A stretch of DNA of 5,097 nucleotides, taken from contig JACXUN010000124.1 of the NCBI GenBank assembly GCA_014763905.1, positions 1 through 5,097 on the forward strand, written 5' to 3'. This document shows, one piece after another, positions 1-5,097 of the stretch. The first letter of the stretch is position 1; every line of letters begins with the position of its first letter. Source of the stretch: Campylobacterales bacterium (GTDB lineage: Bacteria; Campylobacterota; Campylobacteria; Campylobacterales; Sulfurovaceae). The notes beneath the pieces were generated by a model. The model saw nothing but the letters and a program-made list of their open reading frames with translations. It was not told where the DNA came from and did no database searches. A program made the position numbers and the translations under genes.

Positions 1-69
1 CTGATGGAAGCTTGCGGCGAACAAGATCTATCCAATATCGCCAAGGCGATGATTGAAAGAGAGTTTTAA
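1..69 (+). CDS. Polyprenyl diphosphate synthase, C-terminal end (partial)
   Basis: An open frame enters from the left edge and stops at TAA 67-69, leaving 22 visible residues (LMEACGEQDLSNIAKAMIER followed by EF). A short helix ending in a 'mIeReF'-like tail is typical of the last helix of trans-polyprenyl (octaprenyl-type) diphosphate synthases, which make the quinone side chain. From memory, a polyprenyl synthase gene precedes hemA in Campylobacter and Helicobacter, and this context carries most of the call. No catalytic DDxxD motif is inside the window. The stop is two bases before the hemA start, and its last codons contain the hemA ribosome binding site, so the two genes are probably co-transcribed. 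Confidence 0.6.
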   Translation: MMEACGEQDLSNIAKAMIEREF

Positions 70-71
70 AA

Positions 72-1379
72 TTGTACTATCAAGTTTTGGCGTTTAACCA
101 TCACCATTGTGAGCAGGCATTTCGCGAAAAGCTGGCGTTTGGCAGTGATGAGGAGAAACGCAGTTTTCTCAATGAGTTGGTCTCTTTTGATTTTATTCAT
201 GAAGCCTATATCGTTTCGACTTGTAACCGTGTCGAAATCGTTACTGCAACGCGAGATAATTTCTCCAGCTACCATACCATCTTAGGATTGTTGAGTCAAA
301 AAAGCCGGGTTGATTTCTATCAACTCAAAGAGTCGGTACGACGCTATGATGATGAAGAGGCTATTTTGCATATCTTTACGGTGGTCTCCTCTTTGGATTC
401 GTTGGTTATCGGAGAATCGCAAATCACCGGACAGGTCAAAGAGGCATTTCGATTCTCCTACGATAACGGCACGGCAGGGCGTAAGCTTAATCGGGTTATC
501 TCTTATGCGGTTAAATGTGCGGCAGAAGTGCGTAATGTCACCAATATCTCCAAAAATCCTATATCAATAGCCTCAGTTGCGGTAGCACAAGCTCATAAAA
601 TCTACGGGAATAATATATCGGGTATGACCGGTGTTGTCGTCGGTGCCGGTGAGATGGGCGTAATTGCGGCGAAACACCTATTGCGACTCGGATGTGATGT
701 GGTACTGTTGGGACGTGATCTGTCAAAAACAGAGCGGATTGCCAAAGAGCTGGGAGAAAATGCCCGAGCCGATACGATTGAGAAGCTGCCTAAATATATC
801 AATCGATACCGTCTACTCTTCTCGGCGACCGGAGCTACCGATACGATTATTCAAGCATCGATGATCGAAAACCCCAATGTGGATCGGGTTTGGTTTGATA
901 TGGCGATCCCAAGAGATATCGATGATATCGATATGGAACGGTTGAAACTTTTTCGTATCGATGATTTGCGTGCGATCTCCAATGATAACTATGCCCTTAA
1001 ACAAGAACAGGCTCTCAAAGCGATAGAGATTGTTAAGCAGTATCAAAATGATTTTTATCAATGGCTGAGAGCCTTATCGATTGAGCCGGTGATTAAAGCC
1101 ATGCGTTTACAAGCCAGAACCGCAATTGACAAAGAAATGGAACGAGCTGTCGGCAAAAAATTTGTGCCGTCTGAGTATCGTGAAAATATGCACAAAATGG
1201 CACTCCAGATGTTTAACCGTTTTCTCCATGACGTGACACAAAATCTGCGACAGAGTTCAGGCGATAAAAACGGCTCAAATCGTGTGGAAGCGGTCAAAGA
1301 GATTTTTGATATTAACACCGATAACATTGATTTTAAACAATATAAAGAAGAACACCATAAAAAAGGATATAAACAGTGA
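72..1379 (+). CDS. hemA: Glutamyl-tRNA reductase (HemA)
   Basis: Catalyses NADPH-dependent reduction of glutamyl-tRNA(Glu) to glutamate-1-semialdehyde, the first committed step of the C5 route to heme; cytosolic. The 435-residue length is normal for the family. Visible family signatures: the N-terminal catalytic domain with STCNRVE at residues 49-55, in which Cys51 is the expected nucleophile; the [12 protein letters not shown] segment at 115-126; the NADPH-binding Rossmann loop GAGEMG at 191-196; DMAIPRDID at 276-284; and a C-terminal helical dimerization region from about 310. The start is TTG. It is chosen because [10 protein letters not shown] matches the family N-terminus, and because a purine-rich AAAGAGAG (56-63) lies 8 bases upstream. 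There is no room for a promoter of its own, so it is probably transcribed from upstream. Its stop overlaps the proS start in GTGA, which suggests translational coupling. Confidence 0.97.
   Translation: MYYQVLAFNHHHCEQAFREKLAFGSDEEKRSFLNELVSFDFIHEAYIVSTCNRVEIVTATRDNFSSYHTILGLLSQKSRVDFYQLKESVRRYDDEEAILHIFTVVSSLDSLVIGESQITGQVKEAFRFSYDNGTAGRKLNRVISYAVKCAAEVRNVTNISKNPISIASVAVAQAHKIYGNNISGMTGVVVGAGEMGVIAAKHLLRLGCDVVLLGRDLSKTERIAKELGENARADTIEKLPKYINRYRLLFSATGATDTIIQASMIENPNVDRVWFDMAIPRDIDDIDMERLKLFRIDDLRAISNDNYALKQEQALKAIEIVKQYQNDFYQWLRALSIEPVIKAMRLQARTAIDKEMERAVGKKFVPSEYRENMHKMALQMFNRFLHDVTQNLRQSSGDKNGSNRVEAVKEIFDINTDNIDFKQYKEEHHKKGYKQ
1361..1367 (+). promoter_or_regulatory. Ribosome binding site of proS, inside hemA
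   Basis: AAAAGGA lies 8 bases before the GTG at 1376 and within the last codons of hemA. It supports GTG 1376 as the proS start and the 4-base overlap with the hemA stop. Confidence 0.7.
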
Positions 1380-2635
1380 AGTTTTCGAATATGATTATAC
1401 CAACAACCAAAGAGACGCCTAATGATGCGGTTTTGGTATCACACATTCTTCTATTGCGTGCGGGGTTTATTCAGTCGATAGGGAGTGGTCTCTATAACTT
1501 CTTGCCGCTGGGAAAGATTACCTTAGATAAAGTAAGAGCGGTGGTTAAAGAGGAGTTGGACAAGGCAGGATGTCAAGAGGTACATCTTCCGATTGTTACG
1601 CCGATTACATTATGGGAGGAGACCGGACGAGCCGATAAGTTTGGCAAAGAGTTGCTGCGGTTTAAAGATCGTCATGAGAACTCATTTGTCCTTAGTCCGA
1701 CCAATGAAGAGGCGATGGTAAATCTGGTACGGCAAACAGTCAAAAGCTATAAGCAGCTGCCGGTCAATGTCTATCAGATCAACTGGAAATTCCGGGATGA
1801 GGTGCGACCGCGATTTGGACTCATGAGAGGACGTGAGTTTTTGATGAAAGATGCCTATAGCTTCCATGCCTCGACGGAGGATATGATTCGTGAATTTGAT
1901 CTCATGGAAGAGACCTATAAAAAAATCTTCAGCCGTTTGGGATTGGAGTTTAGAGTGGTTGAAGCCGATAGCGGTGCCATTGGCGGTTCGGGTTCCAAAG
2001 AGTTTATGATCTTAGCAGATTCAGGTGAAGATACCATTATGGTGTGTGACAGCTGTGATTTTGGTGCCAATGTGGAGGTGATCTCCGAAGAGGCAACCGA
2101 ATGTCCTAAGTGTGGTGGAAATTTGAGTAAAACCAAAGGAATCGAAGTGGGACATATCTTCCAACTCGGAACCGTCTACTCCGAACCGATGAAAGCAGAG
2201 TTTTTGAATGAAAATCAGAAACTAGAACCGTTTGTGATGGGAACATATGGAATCGGTGTGAGTCGACTGTTGGCAGCGATTATCGAGCAGAACCATGATG
2301 AGAACGGATGTATCTGGACCAAAGAGTCAACGCCGTTCCATGTGGATATCATTATTGCCAAAGCCAAAGATGAGCGGCAGATGGAGGCAGCGACAACCCT
2401 CTATAACGAACTCAAATCCAAGGGTATTGATGTCCTAATGGATGATCGAGCCGATAAAAAGACCGGCTTTGGGGTCAAAATCAAAGATTTTGAACTGATC
2501 GGTATGCCGTATGCTCTGGTAATCGGTAATGATATCGAAGAGGGCAAAGTGGAGTTGATCAGTCGAAAAGGCTTAATCAAAGAAGAGCTGAAACTGGAAT
2601 TTGTAGTCGAAACATTGATGGAGAGACTGGCATAA
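1376..2635 (+). CDS. proS: Prolyl-tRNA synthetase, short form lacking the inserted editing domain
   Basis: Charges tRNA(Pro) with proline in the cytosol; class II aminoacyl-tRNA synthetase. The N-terminus [20 protein letters not shown] is the standard bacterial ProS start, so GTG 1376 is well supported. Visible elements: motif 1 region around residues 40-75; the TNEE loop at 109-112; motif 2 [17 protein letters not shown] at 139-155; the [14 protein letters not shown] segment at 197-210; motif 3 GIGVSR at 292-297; and the anticodon-binding domain from about 320 to 419. Bacterial-type ProS of the E. coli kind is about 570 residues and carries a roughly 180-residue editing insertion (INS) between motifs 2 and 3. 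Here ANVEV (231-235) is joined almost directly to CPKCGGNL (243-250), so the insertion is missing while both flanks stay intact and in frame. Cys pairs at 224/227 and 243/246 could bind zinc. The gene overlaps both neighbours, as in an operon. Confidence 0.96.
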   Translation: MKFSNMIIPTTKETPNDAVLVSHILLLRAGFIQSIGSGLYNFLPLGKITLDKVRAVVKEELDKAGCQEVHLPIVTPITLWEETGRADKFGKELLRFKDRHENSFVLSPTNEEAMVNLVRQTVKSYKQLPVNVYQINWKFRDEVRPRFGLMRGREFLMKDAYSFHASTEDMIREFDLMEETYKKIFSRLGLEFRVVEADSGAIGGSGSKEFMILADSGEDTIMVCDSCDFGANVEVISEEATECPKCGGNLSKTKGIEVGHIFQLGTVYSEPMKAEFLNENQKLEPFVMGTYGIGVSRLLAAIIEQNHDENGCIWTKESTPFHVDIIIAKAKDERQMEAATTLYNELKSKGIDVLMDDRADKKTGFGVKIKDFELIGMPYALVIGNDIEEGKVELISRKGLIKEELKLEFVVETLMERLA

Positions 2636-3072
2636 TGTTACTCCTTATCCTTCTGCCTTACCTCTTTTTGGAACTCTATTTCTCTTTGAGCGTGGGGGAA
2701 GATATCGGATTTCTCTGGAGTGTGATCTGGATTGTAGCGACTTTTTTTATCGGTATGGGATTGCTTAAAAATACTCATATCACGCTTATGAAAAATATGC
2801 AGTCAGTCTCTTTAGGAAAATTAAATGCTCAAAGCTTTCATGATGCTTCACTCTCCTATTTTGTCGGTGCGATGCTTCTTATCATCCCCGGTGTTTTCTC
2901 CGATTTTTTAGGGGTAATGGCACTTTTATATACCATGTTTTTACAATTAGGTGGTACAATACCATTTATTAAAAATAAAAATAATATTAAAAAATCAAAT
3001 CAACAAGGAGAGACGGATGTCATTGATGTCGAAATTATTGAGTACGACACTGATCGCAACATTAAGCCTTAG
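2635..3072 (+). CDS. FxsA-family membrane protein
   Basis: A 145-residue integral membrane protein. Hydrophobic segments lie at about residues 1-20, 26-44 and 74-104. The family-like features are an acidic residue in the first helix (LFLELYF), a TFFIGMGLLK segment at 36-45, and IIPGVFSDFLGVMALL at 83-98, which resembles the 'PG..tD..G..LL' signature of FxsA. The hydrophilic tail contains DVIDVEIIE at 128-136, similar to the acidic tails of this family. E. coli FxsA was named for relieving F-plasmid exclusion of phage T7; the biochemical role is not known, so no function is claimed here. Its ATG overlaps the proS stop (TAATG), which implies translational coupling. The last 18 codons overlap the start of the next gene in another reading frame. 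Confidence 0.82.
   Translation: MLLLILLPYLFLELYFSLSVGEDIGFLWSVIWIVATFFIGMGLLKNTHITLMKNMQSVSLGKLNAQSFHDASLSYFVGAMLLIIPGVFSDFLGVMALLYTMFLQLGGTIPFIKNKNNIKKSNQQGETDVIDVEIIEYDTDRNIKP
3005..3010 (+). promoter_or_regulatory. Ribosome binding site deciding the start of the thiol-disulfide gene
   Basis: AAGGAG is a strong Shine-Dalgarno match 6 bases before ATG 3017, lying inside the fxsA-like coding sequence (codons 124-126). It favours ATG 3017 over the in-frame ATG at 2951, which would place 22 non-signal-like residues before the export signal. Confidence 0.8.
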
Positions 3073-3877
3073 TGCTACTTCTAATGAAGCTGAAGTCGAA
3101 GCATTTATCAAAAACCATTTAGTAAAAGCTCCCAGAGTAAAAGTTACCGATATTGATATAATCAATAAACAATCCCCGGAAGAACTAAAGGGTTGGGATG
3201 TGTACTTTGTCAATATTCATGCAGAGATTAAACAGAGTCCGACGGTTACCGACAAAGTAGATGTACCGGAGACTATTTTTATCAAAGATGGAATGGCTGC
3301 CAATACCCTGATCGATATCAAAACCGGAAAAGATTATCACAAGCTCTTAAAACCTGATCTCAAACCTGAAATTTACAATGACAAACATCTATTTGCCGGA
3401 AACAAGGATGCGAAACATAAGATCGTTGTCTTCTCCGATCCGCAATGTCCATTCTGTCAAGAGAAAGTACCGGAAATCTATCAAGCGGTCAAAGAGCATC
3501 CAGAGACGTTTGCGATGTACTACTATCATCTGCCGCTTCTCAAAATTCATCCGGTATCAGATATTATTGTGCGAGCAATGTTAATTGAGCAAGAGAGAAA
3601 AAATTTCGACAAAGTGATCGATATGTATACTCTGGATATCGACCCAAGTGAGACCAATCTAACGACAGTAGTAGAGAAGTTAAATAAACAGTTTAGTCTC
3701 AATCTAACTGAAAAAGAGATCGATTCAGAGTCCATTGCCAAAGAGTTGGAGTTTGATAAAGATATGGCGACCAAATCGATGGTAACCGGTACCCCAACTG
3801 TTTATGTTGATGGTAAATGGGATATGTCTCGAAATGAGTATAAAGCGTTGATTCCCGGTGAATCTAACAAAAAATGA
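3017..3877 (+). CDS. Exported thiol:disulfide interchange protein (DsbA/DsbC/DsbG-like, CPFC)
   Basis: A 286-residue protein predicted to act in the periplasm. The N-terminus MSLMSKLLSTTLIATLSLSA is a plausible Sec signal peptide: basic start, hydrophobic core, and small residues at the end. Residues about 25-115 form a domain resembling the N-terminal part of DsbC/DsbG-type proteins, with a likely strand at TIFIKDG. A thioredoxin fold follows: strand KIVVFSDPQ, active site CPFC at 144-147, a helical insertion containing HLPLLKIHPVSDIIVRAM, and a cis-proline loop GTPTVYV at 258-264. C144 and C147 are the only cysteines, as expected for a redox-cycling pair. Whether it oxidizes, isomerizes or reduces its partners cannot be told from sequence. 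The fused architecture recalls the Campylobacterota DsbG-like protein HP0231 (DsbK); that is inference. It overlaps fxsA by 56 bases and is followed by a hairpin. Confidence 0.85.
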   Translation: MSLMSKLLSTTLIATLSLSATSNEAEVEAFIKNHLVKAPRVKVTDIDIINKQSPEELKGWDVYFVNIHAEIKQSPTVTDKVDVPETIFIKDGMAANTLIDIKTGKDYHKLLKPDLKPEIYNDKHLFAGNKDAKHKIVVFSDPQCPFCQEKVPEIYQAVKEHPETFAMYYYHLPLLKIHPVSDIIVRAMLIEQERKNFDKVIDMYTLDIDPSETNLTTVVEKLNKQFSLNLTEKEIDSESIAKELEFDKDMATKSMVTGTPTVYVDGKWDMSRNEYKALIPGESNKK

Positions 3878-3880
3878 ACA

Positions 3881-3910
3881 GATCGTATCAAAGTTTTCTT
3901 TGATACGATT
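3881..3910 (+). terminator. Stem-loop between the thiol-disulfide gene and hemC (possible weak terminator or attenuator)
   Basis: ATCGTATCAAAG (3882-3893) and CTTTGATACGAT (3898-3909) are perfect inverted arms of 12 bp around a TTTT loop, extendable by a G-U pair at 3881/3910. The stem starts four bases after the TGA at 3875-3877. The bases directly after it (TATCAATTGG) are not a proper U-tract, so it is a poor intrinsic terminator. A run of eight T begins at 3928, 17 bases past the 12-bp stem. It may partially terminate, stabilise the 3' end of the upstream message, or mark an RNA processing site before hemC. Confidence 0.5.
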
Positions 3911-3921
3911 ATCAATTGGAT

Positions 3922-3927
3922 AAAGAG
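3922..3927 (+). promoter_or_regulatory. Ribosome binding site deciding the hemC start
   Basis: AAAGAG lies 6 bases, all T, upstream of TTG 3934. This supports starting hemC at 3934 rather than at the in-frame TTG 3916, which sits only 6 bases after the hairpin and would have the hairpin in place of a binding site. Confidence 0.6.
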
Positions 3928-3933
3928 TTTTTT

Positions 3934-4893
3934 TTGAATAAATTAGTCATAGCAACCCGAGCCAGTCAATTGGCACTTTGGCAGGCGTATCATATCAAAG
4001 GAAGAGTAGAAGCAGAATTTCCCGATATCAAGGTAGAACTCAATGAGATCACCTCCAAAGGGGATAAGATACTGGATAAACCGTTGGCATTAGTCGGGGG
4101 AAAAGGTCACTTCACCAAAGAGCTTGAAGATGCAATGTTGGCAGGAGAAGCCGATATCGCGGTTCATTCACTCAAAGATGTTCCGACCTATATTCCGGCT
4201 GGATTATCGCTTGCCGCTATTACCCAGCGTCAAGATCAAAGTGATGTGTTTTTATCACATCATTTTGCCTCATTGGAAGAGCTTCCGGAGGGAAGTGTCG
4301 TCGGAACCACCAGTCTAAGACGACGGATGCAGCTGCTCAAAATTCGACCAGATCTTAAAGTCAAAGATTTGCGAGGCAATGTCAATACCCGGTTGCGAAA
4401 ACTGGCTGAAGGACAGTATGATGCGATTATCTTAGCCTATATCGGACTGCATCGACTTGATTTACTCAAAGATATTCCATATACACAGAAGCTTCCGTTG
4501 GATAGAATGATCCCGCCGATGGGGCAAGCCGCACTGGGAATTGAAATTGTCAATTCCAATCAAAAAGCCAAAGAGATTGCCGATTTTTTGAATGATGAAG
4601 AGACCTTTTTGGTAACACAACTTGAACGAGATTTTATTGCTAAGATTGGAGCCGGATGTTCCGCACCGGTTGCGGTTAATGCAACGGTTAAAGATCAAGA
4701 AGTGAAAATTGAATCAATGATCGGTTATCCGGACGGTACGCATATTATGCATGAGTCATTGACGGCTTCATTGAGTGACGCTTTATCTTTAGGTTATCAA
4801 CTGGCAGAACTAATGATTGCCAAAGGAGCCAAAGATATTTTAGCCAATGCAGAAAAAATCACCTTCAAAGAGGAAATGCCTCAACGACTTTAA
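3934..4893 (+). CDS. hemC: Hydroxymethylbilane synthase (porphobilinogen deaminase, HemC)
   Basis: Joins four porphobilinogen units into the linear tetrapyrrole hydroxymethylbilane in the cytosol, downstream of HemA in the same pathway. With the start at TTG 3934 the protein is 319 residues, normal for the family, and begins MNKLVIATRASQLALWQ as expected; an in-frame TTG at 3916 would add six residues without a good binding site. Visible signatures: ATRASQLALWQ near residues 7-17; AVHSLKDVP at 76-84, with the catalytic Asp at 82; GTTSLRRR at 124-131; DLRGNVNTRL at 145-154; and GAGCSAPVAVNA, whose Cys242 is the expected attachment point of the dipyrromethane cofactor. All key residues are present, so the enzyme should be active. 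It is separated from the preceding gene by 56 bases containing a stem-loop, so its expression may differ from the upstream genes. Confidence 0.97.
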   Translation: MNKLVIATRASQLALWQAYHIKGRVEAEFPDIKVELNEITSKGDKILDKPLALVGGKGHFTKELEDAMLAGEADIAVHSLKDVPTYIPAGLSLAAITQRQDQSDVFLSHHFASLEELPEGSVVGTTSLRRRMQLLKIRPDLKVKDLRGNVNTRLRKLAEGQYDAIILAYIGLHRLDLLKDIPYTQKLPLDRMIPPMGQAALGIEIVNSNQKAKEIADFLNDEETFLVTQLERDFIAKIGAGCSAPVAVNATVKDQEVKIESMIGYPDGTHIMHESLTASLSDALSLGYQLAELMIAKGAKDILANAEKITFKEEMPQRL

Positions 4894-4999
4894 TCAGTAA
4901 GAAATCTCTTCTTGCTGTTCTATTTTGTTTCCTTATAATTTTATTTTAAATCTTTTTATACTCCTTCTATCTCATTCTGTTTCTAACTTTAAAAAAAAT
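4894..4999. other. Gene-free, AT-rich, pyrimidine-rich spacer after hemC
   Basis: No credible reading frame is seen. The + strand is strongly biased to T and C, with many short T runs (for example 4932-4963), and ends in eight A at 4991-4998. The only fold near the hemC stop is a weak 5-bp AAGAA/TTCTT pair (4899-4903 with 4909-4913). Together with the T-rich sequence after it, this might allow weak termination, but no convincing terminator is present. Confidence 0.5.
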
Positions 5000-5037
5000 G
5001 GTCATGCATCTCAAAGTAGTTGATAAAACTATTAGAG

Positions 5038-5043
5038 TATAAT
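5038..5043 (+). promoter_or_regulatory. Candidate -10 element (TATAAT) before the IS-like gene
   Basis: A perfect TATAAT. The nearest -35-like hexamer, TTGATA at 5020-5025, lies inside the presumed terminal repeat but only 12 bases away, which is too close for a standard sigma-70 pair. Campylobacterota promoters often lack a clear -35. A start site 7 bases downstream would fall at about the ATG at 5050, which would give a leaderless or nearly leaderless message. Confidence 0.4.
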
Positions 5044-5049
5044 TACAAT

Positions 5050-5097
5050 ATGAGACATAGACCAAGTTGTAAAAAGTGTGGAAGTATTAATAGTGTA
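5050..5097 (+). CDS. N-terminal fragment of a zinc-ribbon protein, probably IS1-type InsA/transposase (partial)
   Basis: ATG 5050 opens a frame that runs off the right edge, giving 16 residues: MRHRPSCKKCGSINSV. The C-x2-C-G-S pattern close to the N-terminus is typical of the zinc-ribbon start of IS1 InsA and of related transposases (recalled InsA: SCPSCSATDGVVRNG). With so few residues the call rests equally on the IS1-like end 50 bases upstream. There is no strong Shine-Dalgarno; AGAG at 5034-5037 is 12 bases away. Any zinc-ribbon protein is a possible alternative. Confidence 0.5.
   Translation, partial: MRHRPSCKKCGSINSV

Larger units (their letters stand above)
5000..5097 (+). mobile_element. 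Probable left end of an IS1-family insertion sequence (truncated by window)
   Basis: The stretch starting GGTCATGC at 5000 and continuing to TTGATA at 5020-5025 resembles the terminal inverted repeat of IS1, recalled as GGTnATGnnnCCAACTTAnTGAT. A small zinc-ribbon reading frame begins 51 bases from this end, close to the position of insA in IS1 (about 55). The right end and any target duplication are outside the window, so the boundary at 5000 is an inference. Any duplicated target would include the A-run just before it. IS1595- or other zinc-ribbon transposase families are alternatives. Confidence 0.5.

Noticed and set aside
310..570. Open frame of 86 codons on the + strand within hemA
   Set aside because: It is out of frame with a strongly conserved hemA and rich in residues typical of a shifted frame; judged a shadow.
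914..936. Near-repeat of GATATCGAT in hemA
   Set aside because: It encodes the conserved-region stretch RDIDDIDM and is explained by repeated Asp-Ile codons; no regulatory role is supported.
2951..3016. A 22-residue N-terminal extension of the thiol-disulfide protein starting at ATG 2951
   Set aside because: It lies wholly within the fxsA-like frame, has no good ribosome binding site, and would bury the signal peptide. ATG 3017 has AAGGAG at ideal spacing.
3916..3933. Earlier hemC start at TTG 3916
   Set aside because: It adds MDKEFF, which is not part of the family N-terminus, and the hairpin occupies the place of a ribosome binding site.
4462..4698. Open frame of 78 codons on the minus strand inside hemC
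   Set aside because: It is antisense to a fully conserved hemC, contains no recognisable domain, and has no independent support. The same applies to the other antisense frames within hemA, proS and the thiol-disulfide gene.
4870..4913. Candidate terminator hairpins at the end of hemC (GAGG/CCTC at 4870-4882 and AAGAA/TTCTT at 4899-4913)
   Set aside because: The stems are only 4 and 5 bp and not GC-rich; too weak to call as a terminator.
1..5097. CRISPR array, tRNA/rRNA gene or defence system
   Set aside because: No regularly spaced repeats, cloverleaf or rRNA-like sequence, or defence-type domains were seen. Apart from the right edge the window is housekeeping sequence.

Overview
The window looks like housekeeping chromosome from a member of the Campylobacterota (former Epsilonproteobacteria), probably a free-living Sulfurimonas/Sulfuricurvum/Sulfurovum-like lineage. 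The basis is gene order (polyprenyl synthase end, hemA, proS, fxsA-like, then hemC), which from memory resembles the Campylobacter jejuni order hemA-proS-membrane protein-hemC and the Helicobacter pylori cluster of the same genes. The moderately AT-rich coding sequence and the protein sequences also fit. The genus cannot be fixed from the sequence alone.

Layout, all on the + strand: 1-69 is the last 22 codons of a probable polyprenyl diphosphate synthase. 72-1379 is hemA (glutamyl-tRNA reductase, TTG start). 1376-2635 is proS (prolyl-tRNA synthetase, GTG start, overlapping hemA by 4 bases). 2635-3072 is an FxsA-family membrane protein whose ATG overlaps the proS stop by one base. 3017-3877 is an exported thioredoxin-fold protein with a CPFC active site, whose first 56 bases lie inside the end of the fxsA-like gene. 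3881-3910 is a perfect 12-bp stem-loop. 3934-4893 is hemC (porphobilinogen deaminase, TTG start). 4894-4999 is a gene-free, pyrimidine-rich, AT-rich stretch. From about 5000 the sequence looks like the left end of an IS1-family insertion sequence, with the first 16 codons of a zinc-ribbon InsA-like protein running off the window.

The first five genes are packed without gaps and are probably one translationally coupled transcription unit. hemA commits glutamate to tetrapyrrole synthesis and hemC makes hydroxymethylbilane further along the same route. proS supplies Pro-tRNA. The fxsA-like and thiol-disulfide genes act at the membrane and in the periplasm. The hairpin in front of hemC is the only visible break inside the run.

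No clearly new biological system was found. The points most worth a second look are the short ProS that lacks the usual inserted editing domain, the 56-base dual-coding overlap, the thiol-disulfide gene sitting inside a heme operon, the hairpin before hemC, and the IS1-like end at the right edge.
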